A DNA stretch of 64,000 nucleotides from positions 35,217 through 99,216 of the forward strand of contig JAJPKO010000050.1 in NCBI GenBank assembly GCA_021323655.1, written 5' to 3'. The stretch comes from Acidobacteriaceae bacterium. GTDB taxonomy: Bacteria; Acidobacteriota; Terriglobia; Terriglobales; Acidobacteriaceae. Under the pieces are notes generated by a model. It was not told where the DNA came from. It was given only the letters and a program-made list of their open reading frames with translations, and ran no database searches. Every line of letters starts with the position of its first letter. Position 1 is the stretch's first letter. This document shows, piece after piece, positions 23,822 to 33,437 of the stretch. The translations under genes were made by a program, and so were the position numbers.

Positions 23822-25084
23822 TCATGCCTCAATCACTGCTACTTTCGCCTTTTTTCCTACGCGGACGACGATCCGGGCGGGGCGATTCCGCACTTCGATG
23901 AATCGCTCCGTCGTCGTGGCGCCATCCAGATTTACGCCTGCGGCAACCTGCTTTTCCGCCTCTGTGCGCGACGGTTTCATGCCCAGCGCGACCAGCAGCT
24001 TGGCGGTATTGATGCGGACCGGGGCGGAAATCTCTGCCGGAACTTCTCCCGCAGCTACGCTGGAAAGGGCGATCCTGGCTTCCTCGGTGATGGCGGCCGT
24101 ATCTTTCTGCTGGAAGAGGCGCGACCACTGTTCTGCGGCTTCGCGCGCGGCGTCCTCGGAAGAAAACCCGGCGACGATGGTGTGCGCAAGCCGCTTCTTG
24201 GCCTCCATTGGATGCAGCGCGCCGCTCTGAACGTCTGCTCGCATCTTTTCAATTTCGGACTGGCGCAGGTCAGTGAGCAGGGTCCAGTAGCGCCACATCA
24301 GCTCATCGCTGATGGACATGAGCTTGCCGTACATTTCCTGCGGGGGCTCGTTCACTCCGACAGCGTTGCCAAGCGACTTCGACATCTTCTGCACGCCATC
24401 GAGTCCCTCAATGATGGGCGTCATCAGAACAATTTGTGGTTCCTGGCCGAAGTCGCGCTGGAGTTCGCGTCCCGCGAGGAGATTGAATTTCTGGTCGGTG
24501 CCGCCAAGCTCCACATCGGCCTTCAGCGCGACGGAATCGTACCCCTGCATCAAGGGGTACAGAAGCTCATGCAATGAGATGGGCTGCTCATCCTGAAAGC
24601 GCTTGTGGAAGTCTTCCCGCTCCAGCATCTGAGAAACGGTAAACTTTGCGGCCAGCCGGATGACGCCTTCAAAGCCAAGCTTGTCGAGCCACTCGGAGTT
24701 GAAGCGCACTTCGGTCTTTTCACGGCCGAGAATGCGGAAGACCTGGTCGGTATAGGTCCTGGCGTTCTGCTGGATCTCGTCGCGTGTGAGCGGCTTGCGG
24801 GTGGCGGAACGGCCGGTAGGATCCCCGATGAGCGCGGTGAAGTCGCCCACCAGAAAGATGACCTGATGGCCGAGGTCCTGGAAGTGCTTGAGCTTGCGCA
24901 TCAGCACGGTGTGGCCTAAGTGAAGGTCGGGCGCGGTGGGGTCGAAACCGGCCTTGACGCGCAGAGGCGTGCCGGTCTGGCGCGATTTTTCCAGGCGGTC
25001 TCTCAAATCAGAGATGCGGATGATTTCAGCCGCGCCCTTTTCCAGGAGATCGAGCTGCTCTTTGACAGGAAGAAAGTTGGACAT
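23822..25084 (-). CDS. tyrS: Tyrosine--tRNA ligase
   Basis: TyrRS charges tRNA-Tyr in the cytoplasm. The 420-residue class I enzyme has the HIGH motif as HLGH (55-58), the KMSKS loop exactly (233-237), and a C-terminal S4 RNA-binding domain (about 355-420) with [16 protein letters not shown] strands. Start is ATG 25084 ([10 protein letters not shown]); the frame stays open 33 codons upstream without similarity. It is divergent from the YjbR-DUF4254 gene, with a 54-bp gap that must hold both promoters. Confidence 0.96.
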   Translation of the reverse strand: MSNFLPVKEQLDLLEKGAAEIIRISDLRDRLEKSRQTGTPLRVKAGFDPTAPDLHLGHTVLMRKLKHFQDLGHQVIFLVGDFTALIGDPTGRSATRKPLTRDEIQQNARTYTDQVFRILGREKTEVRFNSEWLDKLGFEGVIRLAAKFTVSQMLEREDFHKRFQDEQPISLHELLYPLMQGYDSVALKADVELGGTDQKFNLLAGRELQRDFGQEPQIVLMTPIIEGLDGVQKMSKSLGNAVGVNEPPQEMYGKLMSISDELMWRYWTLLTDLRQSEIEKMRADVQSGALHPMEAKKRLAHTIVAGFSSEDAAREAAEQWSRLFQQKDTAAITEEARIALSSVAAGEVPAEISAPVRINTAKLLVALGMKPSRTEAEKQVAAGVNLDGATTTERFIEVRNRPARIVVRVGKKAKVAVIEA

Positions 25085-25138
25085 TGCTGCATTCAGTATA
25101 AAGAGGAGTTCTGGTCCTCTGGCGCATAATAGTCTGCG

Positions 25139-26206
25139 ATGGACATTGAACAGTTGCGCAAATTTCTTCTGAAGCTGCCGCACGTGGAAGAGACGATGCA
25201 GTGGGGAGCCAGCCTCGTCTTCTGGGCAGGGAGCAAGGCCGTTGGAGGAAAGATGTTTGCGGTCGCCGATCTGGATGGCACCAGCAAAGGGGTCCTGTCA
25301 TTTGCCGCCGGACCAGAGCGTTTCCATGAACTGCTGGAAAGGGAAGGCCTCATCCCTGCTCCGTATCTGGCGCGCGCTTACTGGGTCTGCATGGAACGCT
25401 GGAACATACTGCCGGAACGAGAACTGAAAGAGAACCTGACGCTCGCCTATGAGCTTGTCTTTGCCAAACTGCCGAAACGGACCAAAGATGCGCTTGCTAC
25501 GTCAAAGCCAAAACCGGAAAAGCGAGGCGCCTCCGGGAGTAAAAAAACAGGAAAGCGTGATCAGCGCGGCCTGCTTCAATCTCATGTACTATTCTCATCA
25601 GGAATGATTTTCTCGGCCGCTGAAATCGCGCAGAAACATGACCGCTTTACCACCCACTGGCATGAGCAGAGGCCCGGACTTCCACCGGAGAGCTACGGCG
25701 CATTTCTGGATACGGTGATTGCGCAGCATCAGGCGAACTTTGAGCTGTGGCATACCGAGGACAAGGCCCGCATTCCCAACGCGACCGACCACGACATTGC
25801 CGAAGTAAAACGCGCGATTGACCGCATCAACCAGCGGCGCAATGATCTTGCGGAACGCTGCGATGAGCTGCTGCTCGACCATCTGCGCACGCGCAACCTG
25901 CCCAATCCCGGGGCCGAGCTGAATTCAGAGAGCCCGGGACTTATGATTGACCGGCTTTCCATTCTGGCCCTGAAGCTGTTTCATACGCAGGAAGAGATCG
26001 AGCGGAAAGATGCTCCGGAAGGACACGCGGAACGCAACCGTCAGCGATACGCCATCCTGAAGGAACAGCGGGATGATCTGGTGGATTGCCTGGACCGCCT
26101 TTGGCAGCAGACGCTTGCAGGACAGCGCCGATTCAAGCTCTATCGTCAACTGAAGATGTATAACGACCCGGCGCTCAATCCGGCAGTTTACAGATCTTCC
26201 AGCTAA
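25139..26206 (+). CDS. MmcQ/YjbR-like domain fused to a DUF4254 domain
   Basis: The single 355-codon frame joins two families. Residues 1-118 match the MmcQ/YjbR fold, with [13 protein letters not shown], a cyclic beta core and YWVCMERW. Residues 156-355 match DUF4254, with a HD-R-x3-HW start, [13 protein letters not shown], and [16 protein letters not shown] basic linker of about 37 residues (119-155) rich in Lys, Pro and Ser connects them. An internal ATG at 25604 could start DUF4254 alone, but the ribosome site there is poor. DUF4254 proteins often sit near glycosyltransferases; none is adjacent here. Confidence 0.8.
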   Translation: MDIEQLRKFLLKLPHVEETMQWGASLVFWAGSKAVGGKMFAVADLDGTSKGVLSFAAGPERFHELLEREGLIPAPYLARAYWVCMERWNILPERELKENLTLAYELVFAKLPKRTKDALATSKPKPEKRGASGSKKTGKRDQRGLLQSHVLFSSGMIFSAAEIAQKHDRFTTHWHEQRPGLPPESYGAFLDTVIAQHQANFELWHTEDKARIPNATDHDIAEVKRAIDRINQRRNDLAERCDELLLDHLRTRNLPNPGAELNSESPGLMIDRLSILALKLFHTQEEIERKDAPEGHAERNRQRYAILKEQRDDLVDCLDRLWQQTLAGQRRFKLYRQLKMYNDPALNPAVYRSSS

Positions 26207-26234
26207 AGCTGGCCCTGTGCCAAGGTCCAGCTTT
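26205..26234. terminator. Bidirectional terminator between convergent genes
   Basis: AAAGCTGG (26205-26212) and CCAGCTTT (26227-26234) form a perfect 8-bp stem between the stop of the YjbR-DUF4254 gene and the secreted-protein gene. The left arm overlaps the stop codon. A short T-run follows on the plus strand. Confidence 0.6.
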
Positions 26235-26242
26235 TCGCCGCG

Positions 26243-26962
26243 TTACTTTACCTGAGCGTTGGGAGGGACAACGGCCACGGCCACCTGCATCTGTGTGCCG
26301 TCCGGCAAATGCACATTTTTTCCCTTTGACGTAAAGGTGGCTGAATTCTGATCGTGGATATCACTCTTCAGCTCCACGCCGGGAACACCCTGTTGCGCCT
26401 GGGTCTGATCCGGAACTCCCGTGCTGCCCATGCTGGGTGCTGACGGAGGAGGCGCGCTGGTGGTCTGCGCACCACCACCACTACTGCTGCTGCCTGAGCC
26501 ACCAGAGGGCGCCGGTGCTGCGACAGGGGCCGAAGGAGCGGACATGGGAGCTGCCGAGCCTCCGCCACTCTGGTCCATCATCATGGCATTCATGGGCGGG
26601 GCGATCTGAACAATGGTGGCCTTGATGGGAAGCTGCTGTCCGTTTTTCAACTGCGCCTTGTCGAATGTGACCTGAATGACGGAATCGCTCTTGTGCTCAG
26701 AGGGCTGCACCTGGTCCACATGGCCCATCAGCACGGTGTTTTTTGGCAGCTCAGGAGCGTCCGGTATTTTTACATCCTGCTGCAGTTTGGCGGTGACGGC
26801 ATCTCCCTGCTTCGCTTTCTTTGCGTCGAGCGTGTGGTCGAGCGTCGCACGTGCCGGGGCCATCTGGATGGTCCTTGTCTGCTGGGGAGCCGGTACGTCC
26901 TGCGCATAGACGGTGCAGACGGCCATGGCACTCAAAATCCATGCACATGCACTGAACTTCAT
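26243..26962 (-). CDS. Secreted protein of unknown function
   Basis: The 239-residue protein has a clear signal peptide (1-20, cleavage near VYAQ-DV). A first domain (about 35-125) reads ATLDHTLDAKKAKQGDAVTA and GHVDQVQPSEHKSDSVIQVTF, suggesting a beta-barrel-like secreted domain. A low-complexity Ser/Gly/Pro/Ala linker follows (about 130-190). A final beta segment ends in VAVAVVPPNAQVK. It lies directly after the large BNR gene on the same strand, with a 52-bp gap, so the two may be one unit. I do not recognise a named family. Confidence 0.7.
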   Translation of the reverse strand: MKFSACAWILSAMAVCTVYAQDVPAPQQTRTIQMAPARATLDHTLDAKKAKQGDAVTAKLQQDVKIPDAPELPKNTVLMGHVDQVQPSEHKSDSVIQVTFDKAQLKNGQQLPIKATIVQIAPPMNAMMMDQSGGGSAAPMSAPSAPVAAPAPSGGSGSSSSGGGAQTTSAPPPSAPSMGSTGVPDQTQAQQGVPGVELKSDIHDQNSATFTSKGKNVHLPDGTQMQVAVAVVPPNAQVK

Positions 26963-27014
26963 AGGCTAATCTCCTTCTCCTACAGTGGGAGGAGGAATTG
27001 GGGCTTTCTGTTGC

Positions 27015-30000
27015 CTATTGCACGGTCAATTGGACGGGCACGGTCTTCGTGAGTCCATCCAGAGTGGCATTGATGTTGATGGTGTAAGTGCTTGAAGGTG
27101 TTGAGCCTGAGGGTGGGGTACCCGAGCCGGAGCCGGAGCCTCCGCTGGCGCTGACCCCACAGGCCGTGGAAGCCAGAAGCGTGACGGAAAGGATGCAGAA
27201 GAGCCACAGCCGCAGCAGGTTTTTGCGACTTCTGGAAATAAAGCAGAGACAAGGCAGAAAGGCGAAGGCCAGGGTCGTCATGCGCGGCCAGCGAAGAGCT
27301 GCATTCGTGCCGGTTCCGGTGGCGATGGTGACAGTGGCGGTCAGAGTGGCGGTGCCGGAGAGCGTTGCTACCGCAGCAAGGCCGGAGGTGCAGGTAGCAT
27401 TCTGCGGGAGGCCGGAGCAGGCGATCTGGACAGGACCGCTGGAGCCGTTGACCGAGGCGATCTGCACCGTATACGCAGCCGACTGCCCATTTACGATGAC
27501 CTGCGAGCTCTGCCCGGTCACAGCGATGGTGAAGTCTTCGCCGGTACCCTTCAGCGGCACGGAGTATGGCACGGGGAGCTGGCCAGCGCTGACCGTCAGT
27601 GTTCCCGTGCGCGATTGCGTCTGTGTGGGCGTAAAAGCAACGTCGAGCGTGCAGGCGCTGCCCACTGGCAGAGTTCCCTCGGAGGCACAGGAGTTGTCCG
27701 CGATCGCAAAATCGCCGGTGATGGCGAAGGCCAATCCGGTGAGTGCCACACCACCGTTGTTGCTGAGCGTAATGCGCTGCTTGCTGCTGGTGATATTGAC
27801 GCCCTGTCCGCCAAAGTCTACGGACGTGGGCAGGAGTGTGACCCCGGCGGGAGCTACACCTGTGCCTGAAAGGGCCACCACTTGCGTACCTATCGCAGTG
27901 CCAATGCTCAGGTTTCCGCTTTCCGCGCCCGCTTGTTTTGGGGCGAAGGTCACAACGATGGCGCAGGAGGCGTGGCCGGGCAGCAGGCCGGAGCAGTTGT
28001 TCTGCGCGAGAAAGTCACCGCTGGGCACGACACTGATCTGCGCAAGCGTTGCGTCTCCCGTATTGGTCAGGGTGACCGTCTGAGGACTGCTTTGATTTCC
28101 GACGGTGACAGGTGTTGCGAAATTGAGGTTTGTTGTCGAGAGCTGCGCTGTGGCCTGCGTCTGCCCGTTGCCTGAGAGCAGAACCACCTGCGTACTGGTC
28201 CCATTGCTGATGCTGAACGTACCGCTGCGTGCGCCCGATGCAGTGGGCGTAAAAGCAATGCGAACGGCGCAGGCAAAGTTTGGCGGCAGGGAAGTGCCGC
28301 AGGTGTTGGCAATGATCTGGAAGTCTCCGGAAATGGAGGGCGGCTGCAGATTCATGCTGACGCCTCCGGTGTTGGCAATGCTGATGTCCTGCGTTGTGCT
28401 GGTTGTGCTCACCATGACACTGCCGAAGCTCAGGCTTCCCGGCGTAACCACCAGGGTGCCTGGAGCAAGCCCGCTGCCGGAGAGCGTGGCTGTAAGCTGG
28501 CCTCCGGGGAGATTGCCATAAACGATGAGTGTGCCCTGGATGGCGCCTGTCTGCTGCGGCGTAAAAGTGACCTGAATCTCACAGCTCTGTGCGGGCGCGA
28601 TTGGCTGCTGGAGGCAAGTGTCGGTCTCAGCGAAACTTTGGCTGGCTGTGATGCTGGTGACCGCCAGCGAAATGCTTCCAGTATTTGTGACGGTGATGGT
28701 CTGCGGACTGCTCGTGGTGTTCTGCGTTTGCCCTGAGAAGAGAAGCGCGATGGGCGTGAGCGTAGCCGTCGTTGACTGTGCGCTCGAGCTGAGCAGCGGA
28801 ATCTGCCAGATACCCCGGCCGTACGTCGAGGCCAGCAGGACCTTCGTGCTTCCCGAGGAAACATAGCGCAGTTGCGTGACCGGAGCAAAAGGCAGTCCGG
28901 AGCCGAGCTTCGTCCAGCATGAACTGCTCGTATCAATACAGGAGGTGATGTCCCGTGTTGCCCAGACGCCCATATCGGTTGCCACGTAGACGGTGTTGGC
29001 ATCGTCTGGATCCACGAGGATGCTGTTCGCCGGAACGTCCGGCAGATTGTCGGCGACAGCAATCCAGTGCGCACCACCATCCAGGCTGCGATACACCAGC
29101 GCGCCGTTTACGCCCAGCGTGATGAAGCCCTGCCGCGTGACGTAGACGGTGTTGCCCGTTGGATCGTGCGGGTCTACATAGATGCTGGAGATATCGAAAC
29201 CTCCCGCATTGAATGTGACTCGCTGACCATTGATGATGGGCGACGAAGAAAGATCGTTCCACGTGGCCAGGCCGCCGGAAGCGGGTACAGTGGCAGAATA
29301 CAAATGGCCCGCGATGGATGCGCCGCCATCGGCCCATCCTGCCATGCCTGCGTAAATCTTTTCAGTGTTGCCGCTGCCTCCCGATGCGGCCAGCGAACGA
29401 ATCTGCGCGTTGCCATTGCAGTCGCTGGTCTGCTGGTCCGTGTCCAGAGAATTGCTGAGAAGATTGCCCTGGGTCCAGCTTTGCCCGTTTGCGAGACCGC
29501 GCCAGATGCGGCAGGTCCCGATGATGATGTTGGCCGTGTTCTGCGGATCAAGAATCCAGGGAACGGCCGGGCCGGCCACATCGTTTGCAATCTGAGCGCT
29601 GCCAATTGCAGCTGACCATGAGCTTGCGGACGTACAGCCGGAGCCGGAAGCGCAGGATTCGATGAATGGATTGGAGCCGGCGGGCGCTGCCGTCGCGTAC
29701 CAGTTCTGCGAGTTCTGCGGATCCATCGCGTTGTTGTCGCCTTCGCCTGCGAGCACCTGTGTCCACGTGCTGCCACTTCCGGTAAGGGCGGCTGTGCCGA
29801 ATGCTCCCAGAGCGGCCATCATGATGTTTGCGTTCTGCGGGTCCACGGAAAATGCACTGACCTCACTGACAGGGCCCAGATTCCCATTCAGGTTCTGGAA
29901 GTGTGCGGCGTCATCTGAAGAACAGACCTGTTTCTGCTGATTGACTGCGTCGGTGGTGCGCCACAGGCCCCCGTCATTGCCGAAGTACATCATGCCGCTT

Positions 30001-31466
30001 GCCCCGAGCGTGGCATCTATGGCGTGCTGGGATGGCGCCACCTGTGCTGCCGCGCATCCACCCGCGTTGGTTGTGTTTCGCCATACGCAGTTGTTAAGCA
30101 GGCTGCACTGGTAGAGGTCCTTCGCTCCGACAAACAGCAGCGTGTCCTGCTGCGCGGGGACAGCGGCAAGGGAGAGGGCATAATCGCCTTGCGGAATCTT
30201 CCCTGCCGATTCAATGGGAGTGTCAGCAATCTGCTGCGAAAAGGTGACGGTGGAAGAGCTGCAGCTTCCATTGTTCGCATTGCAGACGTCGCGCCAGAGG
30301 CCCTGGTCCATGTTGTTGTTGTCAATGGTGATCGCGAACAGGTCTCCGGTCACAGGCTGCGAGACGATGGTTCCGCGAAAGATGGGGCATTGCAGTGAGC
30401 CGCCGCTGGAGCCAGGATTGGCAGGACACTGCGCCTGGTATAACCCTGTTCCTGGCTGGTTCTGGAGCCGCGTCCACGTTACACCGTCTGTTGATTCGTA
30501 ATAGCCGTGGTAGCGAACGGCCGCATAGAAGCGGTTGCGCACGGGGTTCCACGTAACCGAGGTGGCAGAGTTGCCCGTTCCGACAGGGAAGCGGTCAGGG
30601 CCCTGAATCTCCATGCCGGTGCCATCTGTAATGGTCGCCAGGTGCCATGTGGCGCCCGCGTCCTGCGAATAATAAATGCCGGCGAAGCTGCCCACGGAAG
30701 GTGATTCGGCGTTGACCATGGCACCTTCGAGAGACCCTGCTACGGCAGCAACCACCAGGCTTGTGTTCTGAGTGCTCCACGCGAAGCCGGCGAACCCTTC
30801 GCCAACAAAGGAGTATGTGCCGGCGAGATGGTCTGCCGCCTGCGTGATGGTGCACCACGTCTGGCCGCCGTCGGTCGAGCGCAGAACACCTTCGCCATAG
30901 TAGGAGTCGGTTGCGTCATTCGGGTCTCCCGTGCCTGCGAGGACCACGCCTGTGCCTCCCGGCTGCACTGTCAATGCTCCGATGCTGAGCGATGCGATGG
31001 CGGGAGTCTGGCAGTTTTTGGAAGCGGGCAGCGTATCTGTCAGCGGCGTAAAAGTGACCGAGCCAGACGTACCGGCGGCATTCGTGGACTTCCATACTCC
31101 GCCGCCCGTCGTGCCCACATAAACAATGTTTCCACTGGTGTCCGATGGATCTACGGCGATGCTGGTCACGCGTCCGCTGACTGCGCCGTAAGCAGATGTC
31201 TGGATGGCAGAAGGGCCGACGGAGGCCCAGGACGCGGTGAATCCTGCGGCCGGAGCGCCATTGGCCCGAACGCTTGCGGATTGGGCGCGCGCATGAGCAA
31301 GCATCCGGGCCGGGCTTTGCATATACATTCCGCGCTGGGACAGAAAGCTGCGGGAGCGCTGTTGCGGGCTTTGGACGGAAAAGGGCATGCGCTGTTGCGC
31401 CGGGAGAGCGCACACCAGTGTCCCTGCATAAGCCCACAGGGCCAGCTTCCACCATTGAGTCTTCAT
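27015..31466 (-). CDS. Large secreted BNR/VPS10-type repeat protein with choice-of-anchor D domains
   Basis: The 1,483-residue protein starts at ATG 31466 with GAGG just upstream and a signal peptide (MKTQWWKLALWAYAG...). The N-terminal two thirds (about 80-880) are BNR/sortilin-like blades with repeated G-x-T/S-W motifs such as STDGGQTWCTI and SQDAGATWHLA. About four Ig-like choice-of-anchor D (ASPM-SPD-2-Hydin) repeats follow, each with a C-x(5-6)-C-x-I/V-x-V-x-FTP core. Near the end a hydrophobic stretch with basic residues and an LASTAC site precede a Gly/Ser spacer and one more Ig-like strand set. It is probably exported and cell-surface linked; binding target unknown. Confidence 0.8.
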   Translation of the reverse strand: MKTQWWKLALWAYAGTLVCALPAQQRMPFSVQSPQQRSRSFLSQRGMYMQSPARMLAHARAQSASVRANGAPAAGFTASWASVGPSAIQTSAYGAVSGRVTSIAVDPSDTSGNIVYVGTTGGGVWKSTNAAGTSGSVTFTPLTDTLPASKNCQTPAIASLSIGALTVQPGGTGVVLAGTGDPNDATDSYYGEGVLRSTDGGQTWCTITQAADHLAGTYSFVGEGFAGFAWSTQNTSLVVAAVAGSLEGAMVNAESPSVGSFAGIYYSQDAGATWHLATITDGTGMEIQGPDRFPVGTGNSATSVTWNPVRNRFYAAVRYHGYYESTDGVTWTRLQNQPGTGLYQAQCPANPGSSGGSLQCPIFRGTIVSQPVTGDLFAITIDNNNMDQGLWRDVCNANNGSCSSSTVTFSQQIADTPIESAGKIPQGDYALSLAAVPAQQDTLLFVGAKDLYQCSLLNNCVWRNTTNAGGCAAAQVAPSQHAIDATLGASGMMYFGNDGGLWRTTDAVNQQKQVCSSDDAAHFQNLNGNLGPVSEVSAFSVDPQNANIMMAALGAFGTAALTGSGSTWTQVLAGEGDNNAMDPQNSQNWYATAAPAGSNPFIESCASGSGCTSASSWSAAIGSAQIANDVAGPAVPWILDPQNTANIIIGTCRIWRGLANGQSWTQGNLLSNSLDTDQQTSDCNGNAQIRSLAASGGSGNTEKIYAGMAGWADGGASIAGHLYSATVPASGGLATWNDLSSSPIINGQRVTFNAGGFDISSIYVDPHDPTGNTVYVTRQGFITLGVNGALVYRSLDGGAHWIAVADNLPDVPANSILVDPDDANTVYVATDMGVWATRDITSCIDTSSSCWTKLGSGLPFAPVTQLRYVSSGSTKVLLASTYGRGIWQIPLLSSSAQSTTATLTPIALLFSGQTQNTTSSPQTITVTNTGSISLAVTSITASQSFAETDTCLQQPIAPAQSCEIQVTFTPQQTGAIQGTLIVYGNLPGGQLTATLSGSGLAPGTLVVTPGSLSFGSVMVSTTSTTQDISIANTGGVSMNLQPPSISGDFQIIANTCGTSLPPNFACAVRIAFTPTASGARSGTFSISNGTSTQVVLLSGNGQTQATAQLSTTNLNFATPVTVGNQSSPQTVTLTNTGDATLAQISVVPSGDFLAQNNCSGLLPGHASCAIVVTFAPKQAGAESGNLSIGTAIGTQVVALSGTGVAPAGVTLLPTSVDFGGQGVNITSSKQRITLSNNGGVALTGLAFAITGDFAIADNSCASEGTLPVGSACTLDVAFTPTQTQSRTGTLTVSAGQLPVPYSVPLKGTGEDFTIAVTGQSSQVIVNGQSAAYTVQIASVNGSSGPVQIACSGLPQNATCTSGLAAVATLSGTATLTATVTIATGTGTNAALRWPRMTTLAFAFLPCLCFISRSRKNLLRLWLFCILSVTLLASTACGVSASGGSGSGSGTPPSGSTPSSTYTININATLDGLTKTVPVQLTVQ

Positions 31467-31698
31467 GGACCTCACACACACCGGCAGAAAATACGCTTCC
31501 ACGCGTGCCGGCATGGAAGCGTTCAAAATTGACCAGCTACGTTGCGAAAAGTGGCTTTATTATGCGGGAAGCGCGGCGGGACGCAAAGTTACTTCGGTTT
31601 TTGCGGGAGGGATGTTTTCTTTGCTGCTGACATGCTCTGTCGCGATGGTAGATGATTTTTCCTGAAGCGGAGGAACCAGGAAATGAATCGCTTCGATT

Positions 31699-32241
31699 AT
31701 GCATGATCTTCAGGGCGCCATGGCCCTCCTTGCCCGCACTCCCACGGCACTCAACGGACTTTTGTGTGGACTGCCGGAAACATGGACACACCGCAGCGAA
31801 GGCGAGAACACAATGACTGTCTTTGATGTCATCGGACACCTCATTCATGGCGAAAGAACGAACTGGATGCCGCGCCTGAAAGTGATTCTGGAGCATGGCG
31901 AGTCACAGCCCTTACCTCCATTCGATCGCTGGGGGCACAGATCGGAGTGTGAGGGAAAGTCGCTGGACCAGTTACTGGATGAGCTTGCACATCTGCGCGC
32001 AGCAAATCTCGTGGCGCTGCAATCGCTCCATTTGCGCGAGGAAGACCTCGCGTTGCGCGGCCAGCATCCTGCGCTGAAAATTGTAACTGTATCTGAACTT
32101 ATTTCCGCCTGGGTGGTTCACGACCTTACCCATTTGCATCAGATCTCCAGAATTATGGCCTTCCAGTACCGCGATGCCGTTGGACCATTCCAAACATTCC
32201 TTGGCGTGCTTCACTGCAATGGACACAGCGCGCCTGCCTGA
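31699..32241 (+). CDS. DinB-family (YfiT-like) metal-binding protein
   Basis: The 180-residue protein has the four-helix DinB layout with the three histidines in place: GHLIHGE (about 46-52), then VVHDLTHLHQ near residue 140. Members include thiol-dependent transferases and many uncharacterised metal proteins. The best ribosome site (GGAGGA, 31669-31674) serves an ATG at 31683, but that frame stops after seven codons, overlapping the DinB start at 31699. Either translation re-initiates or the N-terminus has suffered a frameshift. The operon terminator of the oxidase cluster lies just downstream. Confidence 0.8.
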   Translation: MHDLQGAMALLARTPTALNGLLCGLPETWTHRSEGENTMTVFDVIGHLIHGERTNWMPRLKVILEHGESQPLPPFDRWGHRSECEGKSLDQLLDELAHLRAANLVALQSLHLREEDLALRGQHPALKIVTVSELISAWVVHDLTHLHQISRIMAFQYRDAVGPFQTFLGVLHCNGHSAPA

Positions 32242-32273
32242 AAGCGTTTATTCATGAAAGGCCTGAAATAAAA

Positions 32274-32295
32274 AGGCGGCCCGCGGAGGCCGCCT
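32274..32295 (-). terminator. Terminator of the act-cox operon
   Basis: AGGCGGCC (32274-32281) and GGCCGCCT (32288-32295) form an 8-bp GC-rich stem with a 6-nt loop. On the minus strand it is followed by TTTTTATTT. It sits about 30 bp after the last oxidase gene and is the cleanest rho-independent terminator in the window. Confidence 0.88.
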
Positions 32296-32325
32296 CCCTG
32301 CAAGACAATTCTGGTCTACTCTGGT

Positions 32326-32664
32326 CTACCAGAGTCCCCAGGCGCGGCTGATGTAGTCGCTCAGCGTCAGCGTAATCAGAACCAGGAATGTGAAAATGCC
32401 TGACGCCACCGTCAACTTCAGCAGGCGCGAGCTGTAACGGATGTGCATGAAGAACAGGATCACCAGCACAGCCTTTGTTACGGCGATGGCAATGGCCACA
32501 ACGGCATTAAAAACACCGAGCTCAAGGTAGGAAGCGGCCACGGTGAGCGCGGTAAAGCACAACAGCGCGCCGAAGACGCCGAGGTAGACCTTTGGGCTGA
32601 CGACATGGTGCTCATACAGAGTTGGCTCGAGATCAAGCTGGTCATGGCGAGTGGGTTCTGTCAT
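32326..32664 (-). CDS. ctaF: Cytochrome c oxidase subunit IV
   Basis: The 112-residue protein has a polar, His-bearing N-terminus and three membrane helices (about 27-48, 53-74 and 84-105). A KAVLVILFFMHIRYSSRL segment in the second helix is typical of prokaryotic COX4/CtaF subunits. These small subunits support assembly and stability of the heme-copper oxidase and carry no cofactor. It is the last gene of the act-cox operon, 11 bp after subunit III and just before the strong terminator. Confidence 0.9.
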   Translation of the reverse strand: MTEPTRHDQLDLEPTLYEHHVVSPKVYLGVFGALLCFTALTVAASYLELGVFNAVVAIAIAVTKAVLVILFFMHIRYSSRLLKLTVASGIFTFLVLITLTLSDYISRAWGLW

Positions 32665-32675
32665 CGTTCAGGTCC

Positions 32676-33437
32676 TCATTGGTGTCGGCTGATTAAGTAC
32701 AGCAGCGGGAACAGGAAGATCCACACTATGTCCACAAAATGCCAGTACAGGCCGAAGTTTTCTATGGTTGTCATGTGCCCGGTCGTATAGGCACCTCTCC
32801 ACGCATGGAAAAGCAGCACAACCAGAATGGAAACTCCCACCAGCATATGGAGAGCATGGACGCCGGTCAGCATAAAGTACAGCGAGAAGTACGCCTGGGT
32901 CTTTTCCGCCATGTCGGGAGCAAGCGGCTTGTCCTGCGGATAGCGCTGGTCCACATGGGTAAAGTCATTGATGCTGAAATTCAGGCCCGGGACATGGTGG
33001 TGCTCCCATTCATCGTGCCACTCGTAGGCCTTGATCCCCAGAAAGACAATGCCAAAGCAAAGCGTGATGAAGAGATACCGCAGCAACGCCTTGCGATTGC
33101 GCATCTCCGCTGAATACACACCCATGGCCATGGTGAAACTCGAGCAGATGAGCACCGTTGTGTTCAGCGTGCCCGCCCACATGATCATCCAATGGCTGCC
33201 CGCGACAAAGGCCGGGTAATACCAGTTGCGGTAGATGAGGTAGGCAGTGAACATGCCGCCGAAAAACATGATTTCGGTCAGCAGGAAGAGCCACATGCCG
33301 AAGCTGGCGGCCTCGCGCTGCTGCGCCACCGTGGCAAAGTGGTGGCGCAAATGCGGCGAATGCCCGTGCTCGCCATGCGCAGACGTAGGTTGCGTTGCGA
33401 TTACCTGGCTATCCAACGGTCTGTACCTCGTTTTCAT
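32676..33437 (-). CDS. ctaE: Cytochrome c oxidase subunit III
   Basis: Subunit III is a seven-helix protein that stabilises subunit I and its proton uptake. The protein of about 253 residues shows [21 protein letters not shown] near the start of the membrane region, and a C-terminal [10 protein letters not shown] with [18 protein letters not shown], both diagnostic. The start at ATG 33437 ([11 protein letters not shown]) overlaps the 3' end of subunit I by 29 nt. A reading frame extends a further 18 codons but lies deep inside subunit I. A polar loop of about 45 residues between helices 4 and 5 is longer than in many relatives. Confidence 0.93.
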   Translation of the reverse strand: MKTRYRPLDSQVIATQPTSAHGEHGHSPHLRHHFATVAQQREAASFGMWLFLLTEIMFFGGMFTAYLIYRNWYYPAFVAGSHWMIMWAGTLNTTVLICSSFTMAMGVYSAEMRNRKALLRYLFITLCFGIVFLGIKAYEWHDEWEHHHVPGLNFSINDFTHVDQRYPQDKPLAPDMAEKTQAYFSLYFMLTGVHALHMLVGVSILVVLLFHAWRGAYTTGHMTTIENFGLYWHFVDIVWIFLFPLLYLISRHQ

